A stretch of DNA of 64,000 bases from Prorocentrum cordatum (GCA_963575745.1 CAUYUJ010018738.1:301001-365000), one strand, 5' to 3'. Counted from the stretch's first letter, positions 12,236 to 22,816 are shown. Translations and numbers: made by a program. The notes: a model not told the origin generated them from the letters alone.

Positions 12236-12450
12236 TCGGTTTTCGAGGGGGGGGGGGGTTCGAACCGGTAGTGACCCCCCCGGTTTTCGAGGGGGGGGGG
12301 GGGGGGTTCGAACCGGTAGTGACCCCCCCCCCTTTTCATGATGAACTGGGGGGGGGGGGGGGGTTCGAACCAGTAGTGACCCCCCCCGGTTTTCCGGAGG
12401 GGGGGGGGGGGAGGGGTTCGAACCGGTAGTGACCCCCCCGGTTTTCCGCC
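12236..12450. repeat. Right inverted flank, four GGTTCGAACCGGTAGTGA units
   Basis: Four units of a G-homopolymer followed by GGTTCGAACCGGTAGTGACC and a GGTTTTC joint, in opposite orientation to 11500-11600. The G runs vary in length, and the region could be misassembled or slippage-prone. Confidence 0.7.
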
Positions 12451-12471
12451 AGCAGCGGTAGAACACGCTCT

Positions 12472-12520
12472 TTCATACATACATACATACATACATACAT
12501 ACATACATACATACATACAT

Positions 12521-12555
<35 letters not shown>

Positions 12556-12572
12556 TACATACATACATACAT

Positions 12573-12603
<31 letters not shown>

Positions 12604-13035
12604 TACACACATGCATACATGCATGCATGCATGCATGAATGCACGCATACATACACATACGCATACATACATGTACATGCATACACACATACATAACTGC
12701 ATATGTGCATGTGTACACACATACATTCATCCATCCATCCACCCATCCATCCATATATACATGCACACATACATACATACACACATACACATACATGCAT
12801 ACATGCATACATGCATACATACATACATACATACATACATACATACATGCATGCATGCATACATACATACAGACATACATACAGACAGACAGACATGCAT
12901 ACAGGCATGCATACATACATGCATGCATGCATACATACACAGTTTCAACTGTAGACACACATGCACGCATGCATGCATACATACATCCATGCATGCATAT
13001 CTGCATATGTTAGATACGTACATGCATACATGGCG
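12472..13035. repeat. CATA/CAGA/GCATACAT satellite block
   Basis: Blocks of (CATA)n, (CAGA)n, GCATGCAT and CATCCATC, covering 560 bp. His/Thr/Tyr and Met/Tyr/Val/Cys repeats in the frames are artefacts. Confidence 0.95.
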
Positions 13036-13039
13036 ACAG

Positions 13040-13900
13040 ACCAAACGCATGAAATGTGACCGCGCCGAGGTGCGGCAGGGAGAGCGCAGGCCGCGGGGCC
13101 CAAAAAAGTGCCGCCCACCTCTCGTACTTGGCGAGGCGGCACTGGTCGCTGGTGCACCACCTGTGGAACAGGATCGACAGCTTCTCCTCCCCGAAGTCCA
13201 AGATCTGCAGCCTGTCGCGACTCCCGGCCGGCAGGACTGCCCACCGGGGGGGCCCTCGACGAGGAACCACACGCGAGCCCCGCCCCTGCCGAGGGAGACC
13301 GTTCGGGGAGGACCAGCTCAGGGGGTGAGCCATCGAGCGGCACTCGGCGATACACTGCCGACAGATCGGCGGCAGGTCTTCGATGGCGAAGCCGCATGTT
13401 CCTGGGCGGTGTGGGCCATCGGGCCCCCATCGACGATCCATGGGCGAGTGGGGGTCGATGCGTTGCCCCCCGAGTCTGTCCACTCCTCACGTTGCCACCT
13501 GAAGGTCAGATCTCTGACACCCCGCCGAGGGCTCGGAATACGAAGGATGCCTGCAGCCAGGTGAAACCACAGCATCCGCTGAAGCCCGAATGGTTTTTGT
13601 AGACCACTCCGCCAGGGCACGTGAACGGGCCCCTAAGAGGCCGAGTACAGCAGAGACACCAGGACCACCGCCTTCGCACAGAGCCCCTTCGATTCGCGGT
13701 GAATCCCCCGAGGAGGTCAAGGAAATCCTCCCACTCCACCAAGCTCCGCAAAGATCGAAAGTCGAGCTTGGAACAGCGATGCTTCTGGACGATGTTGGAT
13801 CCTTTGGTCGGGCACACGCCGACATGGATCAGCCAGGGATCGCGCGTGGGCGCCAGATCCACGGGTAGGATCGGGGGACATATCCCCGACACGCGGGGCT
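13040..13900 (-). pseudogene. Possible decayed coding segment, function unknown
   Basis: Minus-strand frames contain protein-like stretches with balanced composition, such as DFRSLRSLVEWEDFLDLLGG near 13720-13780 and ILDFGEEKLSILFHRWC near 13145-13205. They lie in different frames without a clean long ORF. No family recognised. It could be a decayed retroelement part or exons of a gene I cannot join. Confidence 0.25.
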
Positions 13901-13959
13901 GGTGAGAGGAAACGGGACCCGTCGCTAATCCACGCGCCTTGTAGCCAACCCGAATCACA

Positions 13960-14088
13960 AGGACGCACGATGAGGACGCATGGGCCTCGGAAGGCCATGT
14001 CGACACTCCGCGAGCGGGGCACGGCCAGCGAGAGCGGCAAAGGATGGGCCCAAGGGGAAGGATGCAAGGGTACCCTTGGAAAACCCCG
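13960..14088 (+). repeat. Dispersed repeat D, copy 1 of 3
   Basis: Core blocks: CTCGGAAGGCCATG, GAGCGGGGCACGGCCA, AAGGATGCAAGGGTACCCTT. Copies 2 (31300-31440, reverse) and 3 (33600-33725, forward) share the order. In copy 3 AAGGATGCAAGGG occurs at both ends of the unit. Confidence 0.7.
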
Positions 14089-14104
14089 TTCGTCATTGAT
14101 ATGC

Positions 14105-14860
14105 AAGGAGGAGGAGGAGGAGGAGGAGGAGGAGGAGGAGGAGGGGGAGGAGGAGGAGGAGGAGGAGGAGGAGGAGGAGGAGGAGGAGGAGGAGGAGGGG
14201 GAGAGGAGGAGAAGCGGGGGAGGAGGAGAAGGAGGAGGAGGAGGAGAAGGAGGAGGGGAGGAAAAGGAGGAGAGAGGATGAGGAAGAGAGGGAGGAGGAG
14301 GAGGAGTAGGAGAAGGAGGGGGAGGAGGAGGGGGAGGAGGAGGAAACAGAGAGGAGGAGGAGGAGGAGGAGGAGGAGAAGGAGGGGGAGGGGAAGGAGGG
14401 AACAGAGGAGGAGGAGGAGGAGGAGGAGGAGGAGGAGGAGGAGGAGCAGGAGGAAGATGGGGAGGGGAAGGAGGAAACAGATGAGAAGCAGGAGGAGGAG
14501 CAGCAGGAGGAGCAGGAGGAGGATGGGGAGGGGAGGAGGAAACAGGAGGAGGAGGAGGAGGAGGGAAACAGAGGAGGAGGAGGAGGAGGAGGAGGGGGAG
14601 GGGGAAACAGAGGAGGAAGAGGAGGAGGAGGAGGAGGAGGAGAAGCAGGAGGAGGATGGGGAGGGGATTGAGGAAACAGAGGAGGAGGAGGAAGAGGAGA
14701 TGGAGGAGGAGGAGCAGGAGGAGCAGGAGGAGCAGGAGGAGGATGGGGAGGGGGAGGAGGAAACAGGAGGAGGAGGAGGAGGAAACAGAGGAGGAGGAGG
14801 AGGAGGAGGAGGAGGAGAAGGAGGAGGAGGAGGAGGAAACAGAGGAGGAGGGAGAATCCG
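14105..14860. repeat. Long GGA microsatellite tract
   Basis: GGA triplets with AGCAGG, AAACAG and GATGGGG interruptions over 750 bp. Larger repeats are built from the interruptions, for example AGGAGGATGGGGAGGGG recurring near 14450, 14520, 14650 and 14740. Confidence 0.95.
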
Positions 14861-15067
14861 TGTTTTCCTCTCTCTCGATCTGGGGGGATCGGAGCTCGAA
14901 GTGCTTCACGCTCCGAGGGCGCTCCCGCCGTCCGCGGCCCCCCAAACCCTCCTCCCTCCCGGCCTTTCCCTGCCACCCTGGTGCCCCGCCCGCACCTCGG
15001 CAGGCCCTGCCGCAGCCAAGCCACGCCCGCAGAGCTTGGATCCCAGGCGCCGCCGACCGAAAATCGG

Positions 15068-15370
15068 CGGTGGGCAAACCTCCCTTTAGCTGGCCATCGC
15101 TCGGACGTCCATTCCCTGTGTTTTTTTCAGCTTCGTGCGTGTTTTTTTCGCCAAATGTGCAAGGATGCTCCTCGATGGTCCTCGCCGAGAAAAAATGCAC
15201 ACGTCCGAGCGACGCCAAGTTAGTAAACCTCCCCTTAGTGAAAACGGCCTGGGACCGAAACCGACGGACTTGGACCCGCAAAAACGATGGCCGCGACGCC
15301 CTCTCGCGAACCGAACACGGCTCATTCCTTAATCAACGTGTCAGGGGAGGAGGTCTGTCCACCTCCGGGA
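15068..15370. mobile_element. MITE family E copy 1, with a nested inverted-repeat insert
   Basis: Left end GGTGGGCAAACCTCCC and right end GGAGGTCTGTCCACCTCC are inverted. The interior AACGATGGCCGCGACGCCCT and the GAACCGAA block match the other E copies. Between about 15098 and 15216 sits an insert bounded by perfect inverted 12-mers, TCGCTCGGACGT and ACGTCCGAGCGA. AAACCTCCC(C)TTAG recurs on both sides of the insert. This suggests a MITE inside a MITE. Confidence 0.65.
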
Positions 15371-16070
15371 AAAGAGCTCGTGGGCTGGAGGCGGCCCGGG
15401 GGGATCTGCACTGGTCTGGGCCCCAGGCAATCGGTCAGGAGAGGGGGGGAGGGGGAGGGGGGGGGGGGGGGGGGCAAATCCGTTCGGAATGGGTCCCCGG
15501 ACCCCTCCCGGGGTCCCTCTGGTGCAGTTTTTCACCCTAAATCCGGATCTGTTCCTGGCGGTCCTGGGGCCCGAAAGCCGCCCCAGGAGGCCGCACACTG
15601 CAGCGACAGCAGAAAGACAAAACCTCGAGCCCAGAGCCTCGAACCTCGCCCCCCCCAAAAAAAACCTCGAGCCCAGGGCCTCGAGCCTCGCCCCACCCCC
15701 TCCCTGCTCGCGGGAGCCAGTGCTCGCCCCCTCCCCTGCTCCCCAAGGCTGGCTGCCCACCCCAGGGCCTCCTTCGTGGACGGCCCCTCTTGGAGGCCGG
15801 GGGGCGGCCTCGCCGGGGCCGAGGAGAAGCGCGCGGAAGGCTGGGCGTGTTGCTCGGCAGCGCCCGGGGTCGGAGGGGCCTTCGGAGGCATCCCAGGGGG
15901 GGTCCGAGTGCGGGCAGCAGCGTTCCACCGCTCGCAAGGCAACTGCTCGCAGATGGCCTGGATCCGCCGCGGGCAGTGTACGACACCTCACGTCGAGGCG
16001 AACCCGCGTTGTCCAGACGCTTGCGAGGGGGCACTTGGCGAGTGGTGGAATAGACCAGGATGGGGTCGGA
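15371..16070. other. GC-rich spacer with short internal duplication
   Basis: Contains a G-homopolymer near 15460 and a short duplicated motif AACCTCGAGCCCAG at 15620-15690. Opposite-strand frames of up to 380 residues are open because of composition. No domain recognised. Confidence 0.4.
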
Positions 16071-16074
16071 CGAT

Positions 16075-16190
16075 GGCGCTGCATCGCAGATGCATCGGCG
16101 ATACATCGGCGATGAATCCCGCGCGGAGCAAACCAGGCTACACATCGAGGCGCATCGCCGACGCATCGCTGGCGACGTGGGCGTGGATAA
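16075..16190. repeat. GCATCGGCGAT minisatellite, copy 1
   Basis: Units of 9-11 bp around CATCGGCGATG, followed by CACATCGAGGCGCATCG. The same structure is at 30310-30650 and 44085-44220, each with an ACATCGAG(C/G)CGCATCG joint. Confidence 0.75.
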
Positions 16191-16254
16191 CATACACCGG
16201 ACTCACTTCTATAGCGCTCACTTCTATAGTGCTCACTTTGAAATTGTGGTCCGG

Positions 16255-16445
16255 AAGGGGCCGCACATGCAGGCACATGCCGCACAGTCGCATGCACATG
16301 CCCATGCAAATATACAAAAGCCTCAACAGCATTGCCGCACATGCGCGCACATGCCACACCGTCCGACGCACAGTCGAATGCACGGTCAAGCAAAACTCTG
16401 AAAGCATAGACGCACATGCCCGCACATGCCGCAGAGATGTCGCAG
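16255..16445. repeat. ACATGCCCGCACATGC repeat
   Basis: Short repeats of GCACATGC with CCGC joints. The same family fills 18990-19375 as GCATGTGCGTGCATGTGC. Single units also appear at 18495-18520. Confidence 0.75.
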
Positions 16446-16465
16446 GCGATAGTGGCCTGACCACC

Positions 16466-18400
16466 TGAGCTCGGGGCATTTCGCAACCCAGAGTTCCGAG
16501 GATGTCTCAGGCAAGCGTGGCCGGATCACCATGGGGCAGGGCATCTTGGAAACCAGAGTGGCGAGGATGTCGCTGGTCAAGGTGACCAGACGACCATGGG
16601 GCAGGACACCTCCGAGGTCTGAGTTGTGAGGATGTCTCAAGCGAAAGTGGCCTGACCACCATGGGGCAGGAGATCTCTGAGGTCAGAGTTGCGAGGATGT
16701 CTCTGGGGAGAGTGGTCTGACCACCTCAGCCCAGGGCATCTCGGAGCCCAGAGTTGCGAGGATGTCTCAGGCAGGACTGGCCTGACCACCTGCTCAGGGC
16801 ATCTCAGAACCCAGAGTTGCGAGGGTCTCAGGCGAAAAAGGCCGAGACACTATGGAGCAGGGCATCATTGAGGTCAGAGTTGCGAGGATGTCTCAGGCAA
16901 AAGTGGCCTGAACAGCTCAACTCAGGGCATCTCGGGCGAGGATGTCTAAAGCGAAAGTGGTCTAACCACCTCAACTCAGGGCGTCTCGGAACCCAGAGTT
17001 CCGAGGATGTCTCAGGCGAAAGGGGCCGAGACACTATCGAGCAGGGCATCATTGAGATCAGGGTTGCGAGGATGTCTCAGGCGACAGTGGCTGACCACCT
17101 CAGCTCGGGGCATATCGGAATCGAGACTTGCGAGGATGTCTCAGGCGACCGTGGCCTGACCAGCATGGGGCAGGAGATCTCTGAGGTCAGAGTTGCGAGG
17201 ATGTCTCATGCGAAAGTGGTCTAACCACCTCAGCTCAGGGCGTCTCGAAACCCAGAGTCCCGAGGATGTCTCAAGCGAAAGTGGCCGGGCCACCATGGGG
17301 CAGGAGATCTCTGAGGTCAGAGTTGCGAGGATGTCTCTGGGGAGAGTGGTCTGACCACCTCAGCCCAGAGCATCTCGGAGCCCAGAGTTGCGAGGATGTC
17401 TCAGGCAGGACTGGCCTGACCACCTGCTCAGGGCATCTCAGAACCCAGAGTTGCGAGGGTCTCAAGCGAAAAAGGCCGAGACACTGCTCCATAGGAGGAG
17501 GAGCAGGAGGAGGATGATGATGAGGAGGAAGAGGAGGAGGAGGAGGAGGAGGAGGTCGAGGAGGAGCAGGAGGGGAAGGAAGAGGAGGAGGAGGAGCAGG
17601 AGGAGGATGATGGAGGAGGAGGAGGAGGAAAACGGGGGGGGGAGGGGCAGGGGCAGGAGGAAAACGGGGGGACGGAGGAGGAGGAGGGGAGGAGGACGGA
17701 GGGGGGGAGGAGGAGGGGGGGGAGGAGGAGGGGGGGGGAGGGGGAGGTGGGCGCGGAAGATCCGGAGGAGGAGGAGGAGGAGGAGGAGGAGGAGGAGGAA
17801 GGGCAGGAGGAAGAGGAGCGGGCGGAAAGGGAAGGAGGACAAGGAGGAGGAGGAGGATGAGGTGGAGGACCAGGAGGAAGAGGAGGGGGGAGGAGGAGCG
17901 GTCAGAGTTGCGAGGATGTCTCAGGCAAAAGTGGCCTGAACAGCTCAACTCAGGGCATCGCGGGCGAGGATGTCTAAAGCGAAAGTGGTCTAACCACCTC
18001 AACTCAGGGCGTCTCGGAACCCAGAGTTCCGAGGATGTCTCAGGCGAAAGGGGCCGAGACACTATCGAGCAAGGCATCATTGAGATCAGGGTTGCGAGGA
18101 TGTCTCAGGCGACAGTGGCTGACCACCTCAGCTCGGGGCATATCGGAATCGAGACTTGTGAGGATGTCTCAGGCGACCGTGGCCTGACCAGCATGGAGCA
18201 GGAGATCTCTGAGGTCAGAGTTGCGAGGATGTCTCATGCGAAAGTGGTCTAACCACCTCAGCTCAGGGCGTCTCGAAACCCAGAGTCCCGAGGATGTCTC
18301 AAGCGAAAGTGGCCGGGCCACCATGGGGCAGGGCATCTCCGAGACCAGAGTTGCGAGGATGTCTCAGGCGAAGGTGGCCAGATCACTTCATGTCAAAGCA
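16466..18400. repeat. Higher-order tandem array of an about 75-80 bp unit
   Basis: The basic unit contains TTGCGAGGATGTCTCAGGCG, AAAGTGGCCTGACCACC and a CTCAGGGCATCTCGGA block. Variants recur in blocks: the sequence starting at 16657 starts again at 17291 (offset 634), so the higher-order unit is about 634 bp. The second copy is split by a purine tract at about 17485-17900, after which the first copy's order resumes (16873 matches 17901). About 435 bp after the split differ at only about four positions, so the duplication is recent. Diverged units occur at 36660-37060 and one inverted unit at 18602-18637. Confidence 0.9.
17485..17900. repeat. GGA tract interrupting the higher-order array
   Basis: About 415 bp of GGA, GGAGG and GGGGGA sequence. 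In the uninterrupted copy the site reads ACTATGGAGCAGGGC. Here the left border reads ACTGCTCCATAGG, so ATGGAGC appears inverted as GCTCCAT at the junction. Confidence 0.85.
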
Positions 18401-18989
18401 CGTCGGCCTCCAAATTGCCGACGACGTCTCACGCGGAACTGGCCGGACGCGAACGCGCCGGCGTCCGGAGACGAACGCCGGCCCCGGCATTCTTGCACGT
18501 CCCGCACATGCACTGCACAGGTACGCACAGTATTCGCACAGGCCGAGCTCGCCGGTGGCCGAGCCAGGCCAGCGATTCCGAGATTCCCTGAGCTCGGGCC
18601 GTCAAGCCACTTTCGCCTGAGACAGCCTCGCAACTCTCACCTCCTCCTCCTCCTCCTCCTCCTCCTCCTCCTCCTCCTCCTTCTCCTCTGGCCGAGCCGA
18701 ACAGGCAGGCTGGCCAGTGGCCGGGGACGCCCGCCTCCTCCGTCCCCCCCTCCTCCCCCTCCCCTCCACCTCCCCCCCCATCCCTGCTTCTCCGGCCGAG
18801 CTGAGAAGGCGCGCGGGAGAGTATTTTATTAGGCGGGCGCGCCACCGCCAGCTCACGAACCAGGCGAATAACCGCCCCCGCCAGCAGCGGGCGAGTCTAA
18901 ACGCACAACAAACTCTTTCAGGAAACCCTGGCACGCCCCAGGTTAGCTCTGCGAAGGCCAGGAGGCATTGGAGGCACAGGGGTCCCAGA
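18401..18989. other. Spacer with a TCC tract at 18640-18690
   Basis: Contains one inverted unit of the neighbouring array (18602-18637) joined directly to a TCC tract, followed by C-rich sequence. No gene seen. Confidence 0.5.
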
Positions 18990-19376
18990 CAGCTCCTAGG
19001 GCATGAGCGTGCATGTGCATTGGGATGTGCACGCATGTGCGCCTGCACGCTTCACCGCATGTGCGTGCATGTGCGGGCCCGCGCGGCCTCCCGAAGAGAG
19101 GTTGCACAGGCATGTGCGTGCATGTGCCGATGACAGATCTGCGATTCTCGAACACCTCCCGCATGTGCAGGCATGTGCGCGCATGTGCGTCGGACTGTGC
19201 GTGCATGTGCGTATGATGGATACATCAAAACACAGCGCACATGCCCCCGCACATGCCCGGGCACGACGTGCACAGTAGGAAGTCCATCCAAGAAGGACCG
19301 CACAGGCCTGGCACATGACTGGCACATGCCGCGCACATGCGCGCACATGACAGCGCAAAAACGGCCGCACATACAC
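18990..19376. repeat. GCATGTGCGTGCATGTGC repeat region
   Basis: Irregular repeats of GCATGTGC on the left half and GCACATGC on the right half, so the block is roughly inverted about position 19215. Same family as 16255-16445. Confidence 0.7.
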
Positions 19377-19519
19377 CCACCCAGGGGTATAGATGTGAGT
19401 GCGGTGTAGGGTCCACATCGAGCCGCTTCGCCGAGGCACCTCGGCGAGGTGGGGCGATCCCCCGACCCCCACCTGCTGAGACCCCCTTTCGGACGCTCCT
19501 CCTCCACAGCCACGGGGAG

Positions 19520-19792
19520 CAGGAGGAGGAGGAGGAGGAGGAGGAGGAGGAGGAGGAGGAGGAGGAGGAGGAGGAGAGGGGAGGGGGGGGAGGGGAGGGG
19601 GAGGGGAGGGGAGGGGAGGGAGGGAGGGGAGGGGAGGGAGGGAGGAGGACGAGGAGGAGGAGGAGGAGGAGGAGGAGGAGGAGGAGGAGGAGGAGGAGGA
19701 GGAGGAGTAGGAGGGGGGGGAGGAAACAGAGGAGGGAGACGAGGAGGAGGAGGAGGAGGAGGAGGAGGAGGAGCAGGAGGAGCAGGAGGACC
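19520..19792. repeat. GGA tract
   Basis: GGA triplets, then GGGGAGGGGA and GGGAGG variants, then GGA again. Confidence 0.95.
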
Positions 19793-20829
19793 TCCACATC
19801 CTCTCCTCTCCACCGTCTTATTTGTGGTAGCGGTGGTGGTGGAGCATCGGCCCATCATGCCTCCACCCTACGGGCGGTGCAGAGCGCGACTTGGAGCTGG
19901 CCTTGGCGGCGTGAGCGGTTTCTGAAGACATCCTGCGACAGCCGTGTCCTCTTTCCTGCTCACGCACCGTCTAGTGCAAGGCACGTTCGCTCGCTCGCTC
20001 GCTCGATGCGCACTCTGCGAAGGATGCCCAACAGGTTCACAGCACAGGGAGACGAAGCCAGGACAGAAATGACATCGGACAGGGGTAACTCGGGGAACTC
20101 TCGGGAACCTCTGAGATCTGGCGGTTCTGGAGGATGCATTGGGCGCCGAGGCCTTCTCAGAGCGTTCTGGAACGTTCTGAAAGCGTTCCCGAACACTCTG
20201 GAATGATTCATGCCTGTCCTAGCCCGGCCCGGAAATATTCTCTGGCGCAGACCCAATCAACGGGGCTCGCAAAGAGCCCTGGAGCGCCGGGCCGGCTGAT
20301 CGTCCAGGATCTGCTATGGTCTTGATTGTTTGGTCTTGATTTTGATTGGTTCAACGGCTGGAGGAGGAGAAGACGGGCGGAAAACGCAGGAGGAGGAGGA
20401 GACAGGAGGAGGAGGAGAAGGAGGAGGGGGAGGAAAAGGAGGAGGAGGAGGAGGAGGACGGGGAGGGGGAGGAGGAGGAGGGCTGAACACAAATACGCCC
20501 AGATCTCTCCCAGGGTGCGCTGTGGCCAGGAGCTCAGAGCCGATCCAGCTGTGGCGACGCAGAGGCCCCAGAAGACAGGGGAACGCCCCAGGGCACTGAA
20601 TTCCCGATCCACATCTTTTCCGAATTTCCCAATTCCACATTCTGCTAACGTTTCATACATGTTGTCTGGCTGGTAGTCGAGTTGTACACCCATGCCCTGC
20701 ACATTGCCGAGCAGCCGACAGGCATGCTCGCGTGGTTCGCTCGCTCGCCCCAGGGCACTGATACTGGAACCTCGATCCTTGACCTTGGCCCCTGAGGATG
20801 CAGGCGTAAGGAAACCATGTGACGCACAG
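19793..20829. other. Spacer with a GGA tract at 20352-20485
   Basis: CGCTCGCTCGCTCG repeats at 19990-20005, GTTCTGGAACG-type repeats at 20165-20205 and a GGA tract at 20352-20485. A minus-strand frame through 20500-20690 has a protein-like stretch (GLCVATAGSALSSWPQRTLG), but no family or splice partners were recognised. Confidence 0.4.
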
Positions 20830-21000
20830 AGACACACTAATACTATGTACGCTCCTTGGAGGCGCGCGTCCGACCCGAACAGATAGTACGACCATCTTCT
20901 AGCATATCGTTTCCCGAGCGGTGTGTCCAAGGAGAGCCCGCCACGACGCATACACTTTAAGATTTCTCGCGTAGTATGAGTATGATGGGGCGTCGCCGAA
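20830..21000 (+). repeat. Dispersed repeat H, copy 1 of 2
   Basis: Shares with 47945-48145 the ordered blocks CACTAATACTATGTACG, GGAGGCGCGCGTCCGA, TCGTTTCCCGAGCGGTGTG, GACGCATACACT and GGGGCGTCGCCGA. Copy 2 contains a 12-bp perfect hairpin that is absent here. Confidence 0.7.
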
Positions 21001-21479
21001 CCCAGGTTGAGCTCGAGGGGGGGCTCATGCAAGACTGATCCTATGCAAGACTGACCTTCGGTGCACGGCGTCAACGGGGCGCCAGGGGTGGAGGGAGGGT
21101 GGGCAAGCCCAAGCGCGCAAGCCGCTGCTGAGCATCGCATTCAGCGATCGGGGGACCCCGACCCCATCGGGCCCGCACAGGAGGTTACTCCAAAGATGGG
21201 CCACTCTCAGCTGCGCGCAACCGAGGGAATCCCAAGGCTGGGAATGCGAGTTAGACGCTCGAACTGGGGATCTTTGCTTCAGCCGTTCGATCCACTCACA
21301 CGTCGATGCTGCGTCGACCCTCTGTCGACCCAGGTCGAACTTTAGTGGAGCTACTGCCGAAGTACGATCGAACTAGAGTCGAGATACAGCCGTCGCGCTG
21401 CGATGAGGAACGCCAAACAAGGAGCGAGGCTGGTGGTTGGCTCTCAACGCGCCTTGGTGAACGAGGAGCGCCCGAGGAA

Positions 21480-21582
21480 CAACCATGGAAAGAGCAGTAA
21501 GAGGCAGGGAGCCCTCTCCGAACCCGAAGTGCTCCCCATTTCAGCCCCTCGACTGTAGCGTCGAACCAGGGAGGTCGATCAC
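21480..21582 (+). repeat. Dispersed repeat I, copy 1 (inverted copy at 25343-25443)
   Basis: About 100 bp from CCATGGAAAGAGCAGTAAGA through CCCCATTTCAGCCCCTCGAC to GGTCGATC. The reverse complement lies at 25343-25443 with over 90% identity by eye. MITE K copy 1 abuts the second copy. Confidence 0.8.
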
Positions 21583-21687
21583 ATCCTCCAGGCGGGCCCT
21601 GGGGAGGTCCCCCAGAACTTTGCGGCGAGCCCCGAAGGGGGGAGGTGAGAGGGGGCAGGCCTGCTCAGAAGGCGGCGGGGCTTCTCT

Positions 21688-22140
21688 CGGGATGGACAGA
21701 CCCCCCTTTAGTAAAACGTGGTTTGTGAAAACGACCTGAGGCCCAAACCTGGAGGGCGCAAGACTGGAAAATAACCGCCACGGCGCCATCTCGAGAACCG
21801 AAAACGGACAAGGTAGCGAGGGGGGGTCCCGGGGGGGGGGGGGGAGCGGGTCAAATACGACGCCTCCCCGGGCGCACTTTCCTCGAGCGGGCACACACGG
21901 GATGCACTTCCTCCTCCTCCTCCTCCTCCCCCTCCTCCTACTCCTCCTCGTCGTCCTCCTCCTCCGCGCCAGCCAAGCCGTCCCATCGTCGTCGTCGTCG
22001 TCGTCGTCGTCGCCATTCAGGGTCGGCGGCACCGGCCGTAAGGCCTTCGCAATAACCGCCACGGCGCCATCTCGAGAACCGAAAACGGACAATTCACTAA
22101 TCGACGTGTCACTGTTGGGGGTTCTGTCCACCCCCGACCC
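21688..22140. mobile_element. MITE family E copy 2, split by a 42-bp direct duplication
   Basis: The left end (GGGATGGACAGACCCCCC) begins at 21690 and the right end (GTTCTGTCCACCCCCGAC) ends at about 22137. The same 42 bp occurs at 21770-21811 and 22051-22092, from AATAACCGCC to GAAAACGGACAA, with no differences. Between them are a G-homopolymer, a TCC tract (21910-21965) and a TCG tract (21989-22012). The element was therefore interrupted by a duplication or insertion event. Confidence 0.75.
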
Positions 22141-22500
22141 CTTTTGGTGTCCGTTTCATGGGACCCTGCGCGGCCCCCAACGCTGTCCGATGCGGGCCTG
22201 ACCCGGATCTAATTTTTGGACTGGATGTGGGACCGGATTCGGACCGGGCTCGCCGCTTCACCAGGGAGAGACGAGAAGAGCGATGAGGGGAGGGGAGAAG
22301 GGGAAGGGGGAACAGGAAGACCGAGCGATGAGGGGAAGGGGGAAGGAGACGAGAAGAGAGGAGGGAAGGGGGAACAGGAAGGGAGGGAGACGAGAAGAGC
22401 GATGAGGGGAAAGCGGGGACAGGAAGGGCGAGAAGGAGCAGATGGACAGCACCATGCTGTCCGACGTCAGAAACAACGGATGTCTAAGTCGCCGCTTGGG
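22141..22500. repeat. GAGGGGAAGGGG purine repeat
   Basis: From 22255 to 22440 the units GACGAGAAGAGCGATGAGGG and GGAAGGGGGAACAGGAAG recur as an imperfect tandem of roughly 60 bp. The rest is spacer. Confidence 0.6.
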
Positions 22501-22506
22501 ACTCCC

Positions 22507-22672
22507 ACGAATTACCAGCCTGGAACATATCCCTATCCCTATGCTGGGCATCTCCTCATCACGATGCCAACTTAGGGATTCCCTTATTGTTTGAGGGCGC
22601 ATCCCTAAGATTGTCGTCGCCTTTGGGCGTGTCAATCTTGGGGATAGGGATAAGTTCGAGGCTGGCGAGCGA
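22507..22672 (-). mobile_element. MITE family L copy 1
   Basis: Left end TTACCAGCCTGGAACATATC and right end GATAAGTTCGAGGCTGGCGA are inverted repeats. Interior CGCCTTTGGGCGTGTCAATC matches copies at 22852-23010, 33030-33179 and 57034-57183. Length about 165 bp. Confidence 0.75.
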
Positions 22673-22762
22673 ACGGACGTCGACTCCCCTGAGCTCGCCG
22701 CCGAGCTAACGAGAATCTAATCGCGAGGCCCCCCCCCCCCGGTGCCAGGCGCGCGGCCTCAC

Positions 22763-22816
22763 GCCTGGCTCGCGCCCCCAGGTGTCCCGCATCGCCTCCA
22801 CGCGCGCGACGTGCTC
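22763..22816 (-). CDS. Candidate 18-codon exon, glycosyltransferase-like (weak)
   Basis: On the minus strand this 54-bp block is open in phase 0, preceded by a CGCGCAG acceptor and followed by a GTGAGG donor. The peptide EHVARVEAMRDTWGREPG resembles the segment of GT31/Fringe-type glycosyltransferases in which a conserved Arg precedes TW. It lies between two copies of MITE L. With so few residues the family call is only a suggestion, and chance cannot be excluded. Confidence 0.25.

Noticed and set aside
12473-13006. Met/Tyr/Val/Cys-rich secreted peptide repeat
   Set aside because: Translation of CATA/CAGA satellite.
16754-17224. 156-residue frame over the higher-order array
   Set aside because: Its repeats reflect the DNA unit; frames shift between units and no signature of selection on protein is visible.
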